This document shows positions 22,586 through 34,377 of a stretch of DNA of 64,000 bases, in pieces. The DNA comes from Meandrina meandrites. Lineage: Eukaryota; Cnidaria; Anthozoa; Scleractinia; Meandrinidae. The stretch's first letter is position 1, and each line of letters begins with the position of its first letter. Position numbers and translations under genes: made by a program. The notes beneath the pieces are model-generated. The model worked only from the letters and a program-made list of their open reading frames with translations. It did no database searches and had not been told where the DNA came from. Location of the stretch: positions 57,207,850-57,271,849 of the forward strand of contig OY855903.1 of the NCBI GenBank assembly GCA_963693305.1, written 5' to 3'.

Positions 22586-22834
22586 AGCTGTTGAAGTCTG
22601 TTGTTGTCGTCTTTTCCTCCTCAGGAAGGGGATAAAAAAACTATAATAAAGAGAAAAAGGATAAAGCGGAAAAATGTGAATATCTAAGTGATTAGTGCGT
22701 TTTGCAATTTGTTTGTGCCCAAAATCAATCAAAAAAGGCACCGCCAAAAATCGAGGTTTAATCTTGGGTACGACAAGATGATCGATTAAAATAAGGCGGT
22801 CGGTCAAGATTGACGAAAACTGAAACCGAAAGTG

Positions 22835-24378
22835 CTTTAAGATGACCTACCTTTGTTCAGTTGAAGCGTTGTCGACGAAGGTCCTTTACGACTGACTCGT
22901 TTGCAAATGTTCCAAGCGTTTTAAATTCGTCATGGCAAATCGACGCCGGAAATCAGCTCAAGCTCGACATCCGAGATAAGATTACATAATTCTCATCTCT
23001 CATGTTGAAAATACTGCTTTTGCTTTGTAAATGCAAAGTTGCCAAGGTTAAGAATTTGAAAGTGGACGTGAAAGTGGCTTGCTAAAAGCAGGCGTTACAG
23101 ACTCTGCCGGAAAAGCGCGCCCCTCTGTAGCGACGTGCTTTCCGACCGCATTAGTAACGTTCGTGTTAGTATGATGGGGCAACATTCAGGCATCCAAAAC
23201 ATTTTCTTCCTGTCGCGTTTCCAGAAAGGGAACTCAAATGAACACATCATATCAAATCTCTTTTTATATATTTTTAAATTTTGCATTGTCCTTGTTCGCA
23301 GTTTCGTTAGTTAATTACCCCCCTAAAATAAAGCTTCTCGACTTCATATTTAAATTATTGATTTTTATTTTATTATAAGGGATTGAAAATGTCTTCAAAC
23401 AAAAAGAGGGCTGTTTCAAGGGAACTGCCAAAGACGTATCAGTTTCAAGTGATACACCCACGATCATTTATATATAGGATAGAACTTATCGATAGTCATT
23501 AATAAATGAAAAAGGCAGCGCTTCATATTAATTCCAGTCGGGGGCTTGTTAGAGAGGTGGCTTAAAATACAAAGTCGACTGTGAGCAGTCTCTTTATTTT
23601 TCTAGCGTGCGATGCGAAAGCACAAACGCGAATTATGCGTTAATTTTTCAGGTCGCTCGTTGGATTTCAGGAATAAAACCGACTGCTTACAGTCTGAAGG
23701 GGATCAAAGCGTTTTTGTGGTAATCGTTTAAAATATATTGAACTGTTAACAAGATCAAAGTGTTTGTTACCCTCAAGAAAGTTCCTTGTGAGGCAAACTT
23801 TGTACCTAGGTAAAAGGAGAAGATGCCTTTTTTAAATAGCGGTTCTCGTTTACTATTTTAAGGTAGAAATTGATATCACTGGAGACCCTAAAAAAAAAAA
23901 AATGAAATTGGAAAGGCCTAAAACACTGTCCATTTCAATTCCAGTAACGTTTGCGCTAGCTTCTTTTAGAGTGTCGTTATTTTCGGAGAGCTGCTATTTT
24001 AAGTTAGCGCATGACGGAACTTAACGGTGATATAATTTCATTTGCTAACAAAAAGGAAGTGGGTTGTTCGTATTTTGTTACAAAGAAAAACACGTTTTTG
24101 AACACAAGAAGGCTGCGTGAATTTAAGACCAGCAGGTCAAAGATATAGCCAAACTGATAGCCATCGTTTTGAAAACAGTACATTTAGTCGTGTTTTTATG
24201 GCTAGTCTAGCGTTGAAATTATTGTGATTTCAAGGAGACTTTAGGAAATAAGACTGTCGGCGGGGCATTGTGTCTTTTGAGTGAAAGAAAATTCAACTTC
24301 CTGACAACGTTAAGTGGCGTGAGATTACGAAACATCGCGAATTTTTACCGGAAGAGTTTAGTCACGTACGGCATACTT
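22835..24378. other. Non-coding region, nothing recognised
   Basis: About 1.5 kb upstream of galaxin B. No supported exon, RNA gene or repeat seen apart from short A/T runs. Confidence 0.5.
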
Positions 24379-25566
24379 CAGGGCTCAAAATAATATTCGA
24401 ATACTGACCGGTCATGTTGACCGGCCAAATCAATTTTTGCTCGACCATGTCTCGTTTTTGACCGGTCAAAAAATTGAGTATTTACTTTGAAGCAATAGCC
24501 TATTCTGCTATAGCCTGCGTAGCAACGTTCCCGTACGAGCGAAGTGCTATGTGTCGCGTGCGAGCGAAGATTCTAGTCGGGCGAAAATTGGGCGAGAGCA
24601 AAAAAGGGAAAGGAGCGGGGAGGGGTTTTTGCTCTCGCCTCAATTTTCGCGCGACCGGAATCTTTACTCGCGCGACAAATATATTGCACTCCGTTCGCAC
24701 GGGAACGCTTGCTACGCAGGCTAATTCTGCCAAAAATTTCGCCTCATTAGCTAAAACACTCGTTGTTAAAGAATATAAAGGCATAAGCTTAAATGTTTTG
24801 ATCGCTAAAAGTGTCATTTTATTATGTTCGCTTTTTGAATTTCCATTTCTTCTGCGTTCTACTCTACATGAAGCAAAATGCTCAGTAGCCGTAATGTTAT
24901 GTTACTCTGCATAGTTTTACATTAGTTAACAACTTACGGGTGGAGGCGATCTTGGTTGTAAGCACTTTACTGATCTTTACTACCGAACACTAAATAGTAA
25001 TAGGACATATGCCCATGCTACAAGTGAGATAACTGTGCCTTTGCTCGACATGTAGGAAGAATAACTTCAAAATACAATGTGCTTGGAAAAAAAATGATTT
25101 TACTATTTTCTCATGATCTTGCTGGTGAAAAACACGCTACGAATTCGCACTGTCTATAGGTGCATATAGTTTTTTAAATCCACTAACGAGTGCTATTTTT
25201 CTCGGCCTGCCTGACAATTCAAACTGTAATTGCGTACGCGTGTTAAGCATACGTTGATTGAGGTGATGTTCATTGTTGTCTGTTTAGCGTATTTACAGAC
25301 GTGGATGTTTCCTGTTACCGCTAACAAATCCGCAGAGCGTGACCGTCTCATATGTATTCTACAAATTTGTGACTGCAAGCTGCTATGAAATTTTATGATT
25401 TTACTGTAAAATTTCAAGAAATACTGCGAATAATTTTTTTGTGCGTTATTTATTTCAAAGCCGTGTACGTGACCGGTCAAAATGACCGCCGAACCAAAAT
25501 TTTGTCCGGACAAATCGTCATTTTGGCCGGACATTGTCCGTTGACCGGCCGTTATTTTGAGCCCTG
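24379..25566. mobile_element. Inverted-repeat DNA transposon with CAGGG...CCCTG ends (hAT-like, non-autonomous)
   Basis: The element starts CAGGGCTCAAAATAAT and ends TTATTTTGAGCCCTG, with subterminal GACCGGTCA motifs on both sides in inverted order. A 5-bp direct repeat TACTT flanks it (24374-24378, 25567-25571). CAGGG termini recall hAT elements, which usually give 8 bp, so the superfamily call is weak. No transposase. A smaller palindromic element is nested at 24512-24722. Confidence 0.6.
24512..24722. mobile_element. Palindromic MITE, AGCCTGCG family (nested)
   Basis: The ends AGCCTGCGTAGCAACGTTCC and its near-inverse (to 24722) form a fold-back of about 210 bp. ATTCTGC occurs just outside both ends, offset by a base or two. 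The same termini recur at 51765-51958 and 62552-62624. Confidence 0.7.
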
Positions 25567-25571
25567 TACTT

Positions 25572-27217
25572 AAGAATCATTTCGCAAATAGTGTGTATAT
25601 ATTGAAAGAAATAAAAATAATAAATATCACTAGTAGTAATCAGCGATTAGGGGAGTGCGTTCGACCTAAGATGGAGAGTCAGGTAGTAGCAAAGGAGCAA
25701 GGTTGTTGGCAAATGGAGCGATGAGGTTGAGTGAGAGAGGAATCGCATCACACAACATTTTGGAGGAAAGATTGCGTGACGAGCCAAACTGACATCTCTC
25801 TGCAAAATAAACTGGAATTTGTCGCATCAAGAAATGGGTTGTATTGTTTTCGAAGGGGTTCAATAAACTGTGAAAAAATTGTGACACTGTGGCAGTTCTT
25901 GATATGTTAAAGCAGAATTTGTCTTTGCTTGGAAGCTATGTTATCGTAAATTGGGTGTTACAGAAGAAGCCATTCAACCGGACGGAAACATGATCTGTCA
26001 TCATAGCAGTGATTGTTTGCCAAAGGTCAAAAAGAACCTCAAATAATGAATGGAACGGTAAATTCTCATTGATGTCAGAATATTGTAAAACAACGTGAAT
26101 AGAAGTCGCTCCTAGCACTTCATGTGACATTCACAAAGCAGAAACGTACAAAGTCATAAATGAATGGGCAATTTGCATTCATTTCTTTTACACTAAAATT
26201 CATATGGAATAGAAATGAATTATCATGTACACGACAAATAAATATTTATTTCACTTTAGTTGTTTAATATCTTTTGGCACTACAAATTCTAAAACTCCAC
26301 AGACTTCTACAAATACTTTCACTTCAATTTGAAAATAGATCGAGGCACAGCACATCAACTTTTCGTTCATAGTCAATACCTCATAATATTCAATAATGAT
26401 TTCCTCATCAAAATGCCTAAACATTCTGCGAATAACTATAGAATACAAATTCAAAGAAGCGATAAAACAATTTTGATCCTTATTCTACTCACTCGTTTTA
26501 CATGAAATGCTAACGATTTGTAATTTTAGCTAGTTTTGTGAATCGTTTTGCATGCAAACACGCTGGTTTACCTTGCCTATAAAACAACGAATCGAGTTAC
26601 TCGATTTCCACTCCTTTTACGACGTTCGGTGGCTGATTAAAACTCTTCTACCTTGGATGAAAACCCTCCAAACAGCAGCGATAACAGACCATAACACAGG
26701 ACAATTTTGTCGAGAGAAATTCACTCCAAACAGCAAAACAGAAGCACATGGCATGGAGATGACGTCATTCGCCCCTAAAAAAATTTTCTGGGGGGGGGGC
26801 CAAATTGACAACGTCGTATAGTCCATAAAAGCTAGAGTATTTCTCGATTAGGGTGCGTTCTCCTTCGTCGAACGCAATTATTATATAAACTGCAGTGCTT
26901 TAGCGAGTGGCAGCAATCGAGAAAAATGGTAACACACGTGTGGATAAAAATGATATCCACACATGTGTGATTTCATTTTTGACCAATCAGCTTGCAGAGT
27001 TTGCCATGTTACAATGCTCAATGAGCCAAAGGAAATCGATATTAAGTCGAAAAATCTTCGGATCTTCCTCGGCAATCTTTGGCAATCGTCGGAAAACTTC
27101 GGAAATTTTCGGAAAATGTTCGGAAACATTCGTACAACCTTCGGACAACATTTTGAAAATTTTCGGAAATCTTCGGAAAATCGTCAAAAACATCGTAATT
27201 GGTAGGTTTATATAATA
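25572..27217. other. Non-coding region, nothing recognised
   Basis: AT-rich. Contains a short run of CGGAAA/TTCGGAAA-like repeats at about 27055-27185 (diverged simple repeat). No supported gene. Confidence 0.5.
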
Positions 27218-27751
27218 AATAGAATAATACATGGTTGCTTGGAGATATGAAATTTATCTTCTCGTGTTCAAATCCGAAATCTCACTCGTTCGCTGGCTCA
27301 CTCATGAGCTATCGATTTGAACACTCGAACATAAATTTCATGACAAATGAGAGCAAGGGACCGCGGACGAAAATGGTGTACGTAGGAGCTACTGACAGCT
27401 CTAATCAGCCAAAAATAAAATACAAAGACAATGAAAAACCTTAACGGGACAACGACATGATAGAGCCCAAACTGAAAGTCAAAAATGCAAACTCTGGACA
27501 GCTGTTTCGACCTGGTTGGGTCTCGTCAGCAGAGTGTATGACGCACAGAATAGAACAACTAGCGTGAAGACAGTTGTCTATAAAGTGCTCGCTGGTAATG
27601 ACAATCCGAGAGGGCTCAAATTCGAAAGCCCGCCCATTGACAACAGCCGCGTGACTATTACTCAATAGGTCAAGAATTCGAAATATCATGTCGTTGTCGC
27701 GATAAGGGAAAATTTCATATCTCCGCGCAACCATGTATTATCCTCTATTTC
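27218..27751. mobile_element. MITE with GGTTGC...GCAACC inverted ends
   Basis: AATAATACATGGTTGC with GGAGATATGAAAT at the left is repeated inverted at the right end (ATTTCATATCTCC and GCAACCATGTATTAT). About 530 bp, no coding frame. Target duplication not clear. Confidence 0.65.
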
Positions 27752-27803
27752 TCATAATCACTGACTGCCTTCAACATCGTTCGGCAGTCAGAGATTATGA
27801 GAA
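27752..27803. repeat. Short perfect hairpin
   Basis: CTCATAATCACTGACTGCC and its inverse GGCAGTCAGAGATTATGAG enclose a 13-nt loop, immediately next to the preceding MITE. Probably the remnant of another fold-back element. Confidence 0.55.
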
Positions 27804-27869
27804 AGATTTAAATTATTTTTATATATAGCATCACTGGATATTGTTTTTTTTTAAATAAATATCATTAAA

Positions 27870-28440
27870 TTAAGGGGGGGTCCTTCTTAACTACCAGTTT
27901 GTTGCAAAGAAATTAGGTTTCTAACCATCATATTTTGGAAACCAGACCTCCTACAGATATGCTTTTTGCATATTTAAAATGTCACATGACCAGAATAGAA
28001 AAAACCTTAAAATTGAATGGGCAAATAGATCTGAAAATTAAAATTAAAATCAGTGCTAAAAGATGCTCCGTATGGATTTTTATGAAATTCACATTATTGT
28101 AAAAATTGGCAGGATAAACAGCCGTGTTTCCAGACTTTTTCAGTATTTCATTTTTACATGTAAACGGTAATCCCGTACGTAGGATTATAAAGAAGGCTTA
28201 GTTATCTCAGATTCTTCAAAAAAATTGGAACTTTTAGGGATTTTAAATTTTAATGCGCGGTTTGGGAGTGGCACTAGTTACCCGCGTGCAATATCAATTT
28301 TTGGAAAGCTGGTGTTCCCCTCAAAAAGAGGTTCACTATTAAGCATCATCAAACTCGCCAAAATCGCTTGCCACAAAAACCGTCTTCAACAATTCCTTAG
28401 CCACTGCTCTACATCTGTAGTTAGGAAGGCCCCCTCTTAA
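27870..28440. mobile_element. TTAA-flanked MITE, family member 1
   Basis: Begins TTAAGGGGGGTCCTTCTTAA and ends with the inverse of TTAAGAGGGGGCCTTCCTAA. About 570 bp. TTAA at both ends fits a piggyBac-type target. Same family as 48182-48832, and a one-ended copy begins near 32932. Confidence 0.75.
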
Positions 28441-29490
28441 ATTTCGATATGTTGCGAATGCCAAAGAACACCAGGCTGTACTTCGCAAACTTCACTGTTT
28501 ATTTCGCTGTAATAGTTACAATAGTCTCTGATCACGTCCCGTCTCTCTGATACAATGAATAATTTCTAGGTTGTTTTCTCTTTTTTAATACTGACGCGCG
28601 ACACACCCTAATTCCTAGACAGAGATGATATACGGACTGATTTTAAAATTGGTTCTATTGTCTACATTTGAAATCACGAAAACCTCACATAACGCAAATC
28701 ACTTATCATACTATAAAATGTCACACAATACAACTAAACATATCTCGACAGATAACAGATTTCTCCAGAATGCCGTATAATCATAATATTTTAAACAAGA
28801 AAAACTGACGCAATTTTAAAACTGTCAGTAACGTTATAGTCAGCGTTCACCATAAGTTTTCACGTTCCGCAAAAATCGAAGCGATCCTGGCATGTTTAGA
28901 CTGTAACGCTCGGAAGGCGCAACACCTCAGAAATTTGACTTTCGCTTAGCGCAACTCAATGGCTGTTAATACACGAGACAAAATAGCTGACAAAAAGTTC
29001 AAAACCTACTGGAAACAAGGAGTTATGTTTACAAAAACAGTAAAAGAATCAGAAATTAAATCACACAAAACAATGTGATTCACGAGTCAAGTTTAGGTTA
29101 AGAAGTCAAAAATCGCGAGAAGTCACAAATTTAGGAATCACGAATCACGAAAAAATAAAACACGCTTTAATCACGTTTCACGGGAAAATAAATAGCCCCA
29201 ACCACGCTTCACGTGTAAGGTAATGCGGAGCCTCTTTTACCAATCTCAGTGTTACAAGAGAGTTAGCTTCCACAAAATAATTTTCTACGAGCTCAGATGG
29301 ATAAGATCTGAGGATAATTTTTCCCACAACTTAGGCCCAAGATGACGCAAGGAATTCTTACCATGTTACCGTATTTATATAGCTAGGAATGGATAAGTCT
29401 GATTGCTTGATCTGAAGTGTAACGATCGTGATACACCTTCTCCGAGTTGTGTCGCCGGATAACTGTCAAAACTTTGCACAAAGGCGCTCG

Positions 29491-29499
29491 TTTTATATA
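29491..29499 (-). promoter_or_regulatory. Orphan TATA box copy
   Basis: TATATAAAA on the minus strand inside the left arm, matching the TATA box of galaxin D (43521-43529), and followed by a leader with the same CCGGCGACACAACTCGGAGA. No coding exon follows, so this looks like a stranded promoter copy. Confidence 0.5.
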
Positions 29500-29903
29500 G
29501 ATTCTCGATTTAAAAGTGTTGTTGATCTTTCGCTTTGGTGGTTTATGAAAACCGTGGGAAGATTTTAGGCAGTATTGCTGTGGGGAAGTTTTGCAATGTA
29601 AACTTTACTGAGAGCAAAAATATGATATGTTATGTTAAACTCGTGATTGCCGTAAGCTGTTGATGTTTAAATTTACTTTAAAACCACTCAGGCAAAAATA
29701 TAAAGCAAATACTAGTTTTAAACACTTTTAAAACAATTAGCCAAAGTGGAATTGTATACACAGATGGAGTCAAAATAGTTTGGTTTCAGTCACAAGGTTA
29801 ACGACCAGTCAATTTCAAAACTATCAGTCTTATTCGTAAAAGGTCGTAAAAGCTTATCACGGACCATAAATTATCGGCCCAATGGTGTCCGTCCCAGGAC
29901 TTA

Positions 29904-30520
29904 GGCTTCATCCACACTAATCCGGACTTTGAAAACGGAGCTTTCGCCCCGAAAACGAATAAAATGTTTTCCGTCCACACTATCGTTTTTATATCGTTTT
30001 CAACATTTTCTCCGTCCACACTAATCCGGATAAATTGGAAAACGAATCGCGGCATCGGCCCTAGATGAATGGCAAAGCATGCGTACATTATTACTTAAGC
30101 CTGCATCGGCTAAATTCAATTAAATTAGGGAAATTAATATTTTGTCGACGCCGAGGATAACGTCGATCAAAAAACTACTCATTTCTTTATCATTTAAGAA
30201 TTTCGCGACAATCCATAGATTTCAGAGCAATATCCTCAGCTGGATATTTAAAGACAGCAATACATTCCAAAAAGAGAGTCGAGAATTTACAGAATGCAAA
30301 ATTTAATGATTTCACGTTGCTCAGAGCACGGCGAAAGAAATGTACCAAGATTCGACCAAGATTTATAACTTAGGTGCAGAGCTATGGTCGAAAGGGCATT
30401 GTGACAGAGATCACATGACCATTTGACGTTAGCATTTTCGGAAAGCTCCGTTTTCGGCCGTCCACACTACACCACCTAGCTGGCGTTTTCAAATTTATCC
30501 GGATTAATGTGGACGAGGCC
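29904..30520. mobile_element. MITE with TCCACACTAATCCGG ends, left-arm copy
   Basis: GGCTTCATCCACACTAATCC at the left and inverted GGCCTCGTCCACATTAATCC at the right bound ~617 bp with several internal ATCCGGA motifs. It is shared by both arms of the inverted duplication, so it was inserted before duplication. Confidence 0.65.
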
Positions 30521-31186
30521 TCAGGGTGCCGGAGTTGACTGTGCCTCTGTTCCTTTATATTCATGTTTAATTAAGTTTGGCAGCTTAAAGCAGCTGGTAA
30601 AAAACGTTGTCAAAATTTGAGAACATTGTAGGTTATTCAAAGCTTTCTTGATAGGGGTATTTGTACAGTTAAGTGATCTCTCTGCGGTGAAAGTTTAAAC
30701 AGCTAAACGTTGCGTTTGTAAGAATCACTTTGAATAAATTCTTCTTAACTGATTTCCTCCCACTAATTCATTTGTTTTATTCCGTGGACGTGTGGAAAAT
30801 AGCTTTTAGTACAGCTAAACCAATATAAAAGCTACATTTGACAGCAGCGCAGTTCTAACTTTTAAAGCATAGGTACTTAGTATACGAATCATGGTATGTG
30901 ACCAAAATTCAAATGCAGGTACTGAACAGGCCCAAGTTGTTCAAAGGGTGGATAACGCTATCCACCGGATCCCAGTCGATAGGTGTTAATGGTAGTGTTT
31001 AATGTGGATAAAACCCTACTTTCAGCTATCACTGTTTTCTATATCTTTCAGTTTTTTGTTTTGAATTTTTTCTGGAAAGGTCTCAAAATATTTTTTTTAT
31101 TTTTTGACGGTCAAACCAAACAGAAAACCGACAAAACTAACATTGGCAAGGTGAAACGATTTAAAGGCTTTAGTGACCGTCGAAGT

Positions 31187-33225
31187 TAAAGAGACACTGT
31201 CACGGACATTTTTTTTTTTTGTCTTTTTAAGTAAAACGGCACCAAAATTACGACTAAGTGCTTTCAACCATGCAGGAAATGCTCCTAGAACGTAAACGGA
31301 AGGATATCTAGCAAATAGCGATAGTTTTCTCTAGCCTTTCCTATATTCACCGTTTCCACATATCCCATAATACACCTTGCTTGCCCCCCCCCCCCCCCCC
31401 CCCCCCTTTGCATAAGTATTGTTTTAAATTTTTCTTGGGAAGACTGTATGTCTTAAGAGAAATTGAAAACAATGCTTATGCAAAATGTTGGAGGGGGTAA
31501 ACAAGGTGTATTATGAGAGATGTGAAAGTGGCGAATTCCATCTCTTCTCCTTTAATACCTCCAGCCTGAAAAAAGCATTCTCTTCGGGAGCCCGTACAGT
31601 CAAATGTAGAGAGTAGCTCCCCCCGGGGGGGGGGGGGGGAGGGGAACAATAAACTTGACTAATATCCTGCAACCGTTATGCCATGTCATTATTCACTAAC
31701 AACGTTTCAAAAGAAGGACAATTTATAGCTCAAAAGAGATTAGATTTTTTTATTGCAAACGTAAGTATGATTGGGGTACCAGGAAACTACTCGCTTTAGT
31801 TGCCCTAACTATAACATCACTGTCTTGTTTTGTTCCTGGGAAAGAGCGAGCTTTGCCAAAAATTGGTTACTCAAACGAACGAAAATCGTTGATTCCGGAA
31901 CTTTCACGATTCATCAGAATGCTGGAAACGTGTTAAAATTAAATCGGCCTTCTTTGCCAGTTCGCTCAGCAAAAGTACTTCCTCCGGCGCCGAAAATGAT
32001 ATCAAACTAAAGCCTATAAAACCTGATTAAACAAATTTGACGATGTGCCATGGAAAGTTCATTCGAGGTTATCTGCATACCGGACATCATCACATCGAGT
32101 GCATACATGACAATATAATTCAATACAAAGGCGTATTTTGCTGGTCTGTTTTGGGGTTAAAAGGGTAACCTGTAGAAAAATCTTGTAATCAGTTGGATTT
32201 TGTTAAAGATAACAGACGGTAAGAGTTATGCCTTTCGAGCGCTAGTGAAAATTCGAAGCGTTGAGCAAAAACATAATTGCGGGCCCAAGAGAGGCCTGCA
32301 ACCCTATTCTTGACAGTGACCAGCGGATTGCGTTTTACGCGTGCGCACCACGTGAGTCAATCTCAACATTTTGTCACATAAGATCAATGCTTCCGTCACA
32401 TGAAAGATTGCAAACGTTACGTTTTGCAGACGTTGTTTTATAGGTGTTGCTATTGAGAAGATTTGCTGTAATTGTTTCACAGATAAACCACGGCAAAGCG
32501 AATGATTTCAACAACGGTTATTCTCGAGAAATTCCTTACAACACTGACAATATAGCGAGTTTACCGACCGAGGAAAATCACATCTCAATTTACACCGCTT
32601 GCTCGATTACACTTCGCAAAACTGTCAATCAAAAAACAACTCTGATTGGTTCGCGGCAATAGGAAACGATAAAAACATGCATTAAGCGTGATGCGTTACT
32701 CGGAATAATTGTCTTTTGTCCAGTGATTGATCATTAATTTATCAACACTGTCTCGTCCCAGTGCCATACCTAAAGTGCATCCAGGCCCGCACTTTCTAAC
32801 CTGTGGTTACCACTAGTTGGTAGGATTAATTCTAGTAAGAATCATTTGACTACATGTATAACGTTACTGACAGTTTTGAAATTTCGTCAAATTTTGTTGT
32901 TTAAAATATTATGAAATCTGGTACCAAAATTTAAGAGGGGGCCTTCCTAACTACAGATCTAGATAGTCTGGGAGCAAATGTAATCCCTTGGGAATTTCGT
33001 CATGAAAGCAAGCCACCAGTCTCAAAGTGTTCATTAGGGTCTAGTGAACATTAAAAGGTTTGGTGGCAAGTTTGCAACTTGCTAGGACGGGATTTAAGGG
33101 GGGGGGGGGGGGGGGGTGAAAATTGGACGTAGGCTGGTACATTAAATTCTTTATAACCTCACCAATTACCATCGGTTAACCACCAAACTTCGCAGATATT
33201 CGTAAGTTGATTAATTAGTGGCAAC
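31187..33225. other. Non-coding region with half of a smaller inverted repeat
   Basis: About 31295-31650 is the inverted counterpart of about 35283-35585 and is itself partly palindromic (CATTTTGCATAAGTATTG and its inverse). C and G homopolymer runs lie near 31384 and 31624. A one-ended TTAA-family fragment starts near 32932 and a G run lies near 33100. No supported gene. Confidence 0.55.
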
Positions 33226-33237
33226 TGCTAATTATGA

Positions 33238-34365
33238 CGAAGATAAGCAAGGCTGATTGAACAGTTGGGAACTATATATATTTCCAATATTTCGGAAGGC
33301 ACGGCCTTCCTTCTTCAGGGTGTTACAAAGAATGACTCTAAAAGTTAAACGTTACAAATTTAAAATATAGGGAATACGATATAACAAGCAAATAATGATA
33401 ACGTACTAATCTTAGTGACGCGGCTAAGAGATAAATAACGGTAGAAAGAAATGTTAAAATTTGAAATTTAAAATATGGAGAAACGTTACAGTATGAAATG
33501 CTGTGAAAAAGCTATAAATGGCACAAAAGGTAGAATGCTGATACTAAAATAACGTACTAAGTTTCATCTTTCTTATTTAAGCCTTGAGGTTCAAGGGTTT
33601 GACCTCTTTCAATGAGGTATGCTTCTCTTGCCTTACGTACACTGTCACGATTAGATTGAACGAGTTCAAGAGGAATTAGTTGCATGTCAGTAGCGTTATG
33701 ATTGTTACACAAAAAATGTTCTGATACTGTGGTGGGCTTAGAGCTGTTAGTTTGTTTATCAACAGGTCTGCGATGTTCGTTGAAGCGGTCTTTAAGTCCA
33801 CGTTTGGTTTCTCCTATGTATTGTTTGTGACAGTTGTTACATTGTACCATGTAAATAACGTTTTTGGAGTTGCAGTCAATGTAATGGTTAATAAGTCTAG
33901 TTTCGCCGGTAGAATTAAATGTATAGTTAGTAAGTCCGTCGTTTATGTAGTTGCATCTAATCGTGACAGTGTACGTAAGGCAAGAGAAGCATACCTCATT
34001 GAAAGAGGTCAAACTCTTGAACCTCAAGGTTTAAATAAGAAAGATGAAACTTAGTACGTTTCTTTCTACCGTTACTTATCTCTTAGCCACGTCACTTAGA
34101 TTAGTACGTTATCATTATTTGCTTGTTATATCATATTTCCTATATTTTAAATTTGCAACGTTTAACTTTTAGAGTCATTCTTTGTAACATCCTGAAGAAG
34201 GAAGGCCGTGCCTTCCGAAATATTGGAAATATATATAGTTCCCAACTGTTCAATCAGCCTTGCTTATCTTCGTTTACTATTTTGTTATAGCTGATTAGAT
34301 CTTCTACATTTAGAGGATCCGGTACTTCTATTTCGTCACGGTGGTCCTTGCAAATTTAAATTCGT
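33238..34365. mobile_element. Penelope-like retroelement fragment with inverted 3' ends
   Basis: A perfect 12-bp direct repeat TGCTAATTATGA (33226-33237, 34366-34377) flanks 1.1 kb. Inside, the two ends are inverted copies of the same 3' region: TTCTTCAGGGTGTTACAAAG and its inverse, plus the last ~30 codons of the ORF. The centre encodes a GIY-YIG endonuclease domain. No reverse transcriptase remains. Truncated, inverted copies with variable target duplications are usual for Penelope-like elements. Confidence 0.75.
33557..34027 (-). CDS. GIY-YIG endonuclease domain of a Penelope-like element (truncated)
   Basis: 156 codons. Around residues 58-90 are CNSKNVIYMVQCNNCHKQYI, then GETKRGLKDRFNEHR. 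These are the GIY-like and YIG-like strands, the catalytic arginine and the EH motif, with the Cys pairs typical of Penelope-like elements. The C-terminus NRDSVRKAREAYLIERG is also characteristic. The reverse transcriptase that should precede it is absent, so this is a remnant. The same tail is encoded again, inverted, at about 33960-34054. Confidence 0.75.
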   Translation of the reverse strand: MRFKSLTSFNEVCFSCLTYTVTIRCNYINDGLTNYTFNSTGETRLINHYIDCNSKNVIYMVQCNNCHKQYIGETKRGLKDRFNEHRRPVDKQTNSSKPTTVSEHFLCNNHNATDMQLIPLELVQSNRDSVRKAREAYLIERGQTLEPQGLNKKDET

Positions 34366-34377
34366 TGCTAATTATGA

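Larger units (their letters stand above)
18115..22834 (-). repeat. Segmental duplication, unit B (galaxin B)
   Basis: Collinear with unit A (4510-15556), in the same orientation, so this is a direct tandem duplication. Unit B is the more compact copy and supplies empty sites for three insertions in A. It has its own 149-bp insert (20229-20377) and an extra ~80 bp in the 3' untranslated region near 18757-18835. Confidence 0.9.
28860..31186 (-). repeat. Left arm of a large inverted duplication
   Basis: This ~2.3 kb is the inverted counterpart of 41165-44150. Matches run from GTTTTCACGTTCCGCAAAAA at the outer end, through a TATA box and 5' leader like that of galaxin D, to AAAGGCTTTAGTGACCGTCG at the inner end. 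The arms differ by scattered substitutions and by insertions in the right arm (about 41235-41925). The equivalent of galaxin D's leader splice donor is destroyed here. Confidence 0.85.
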
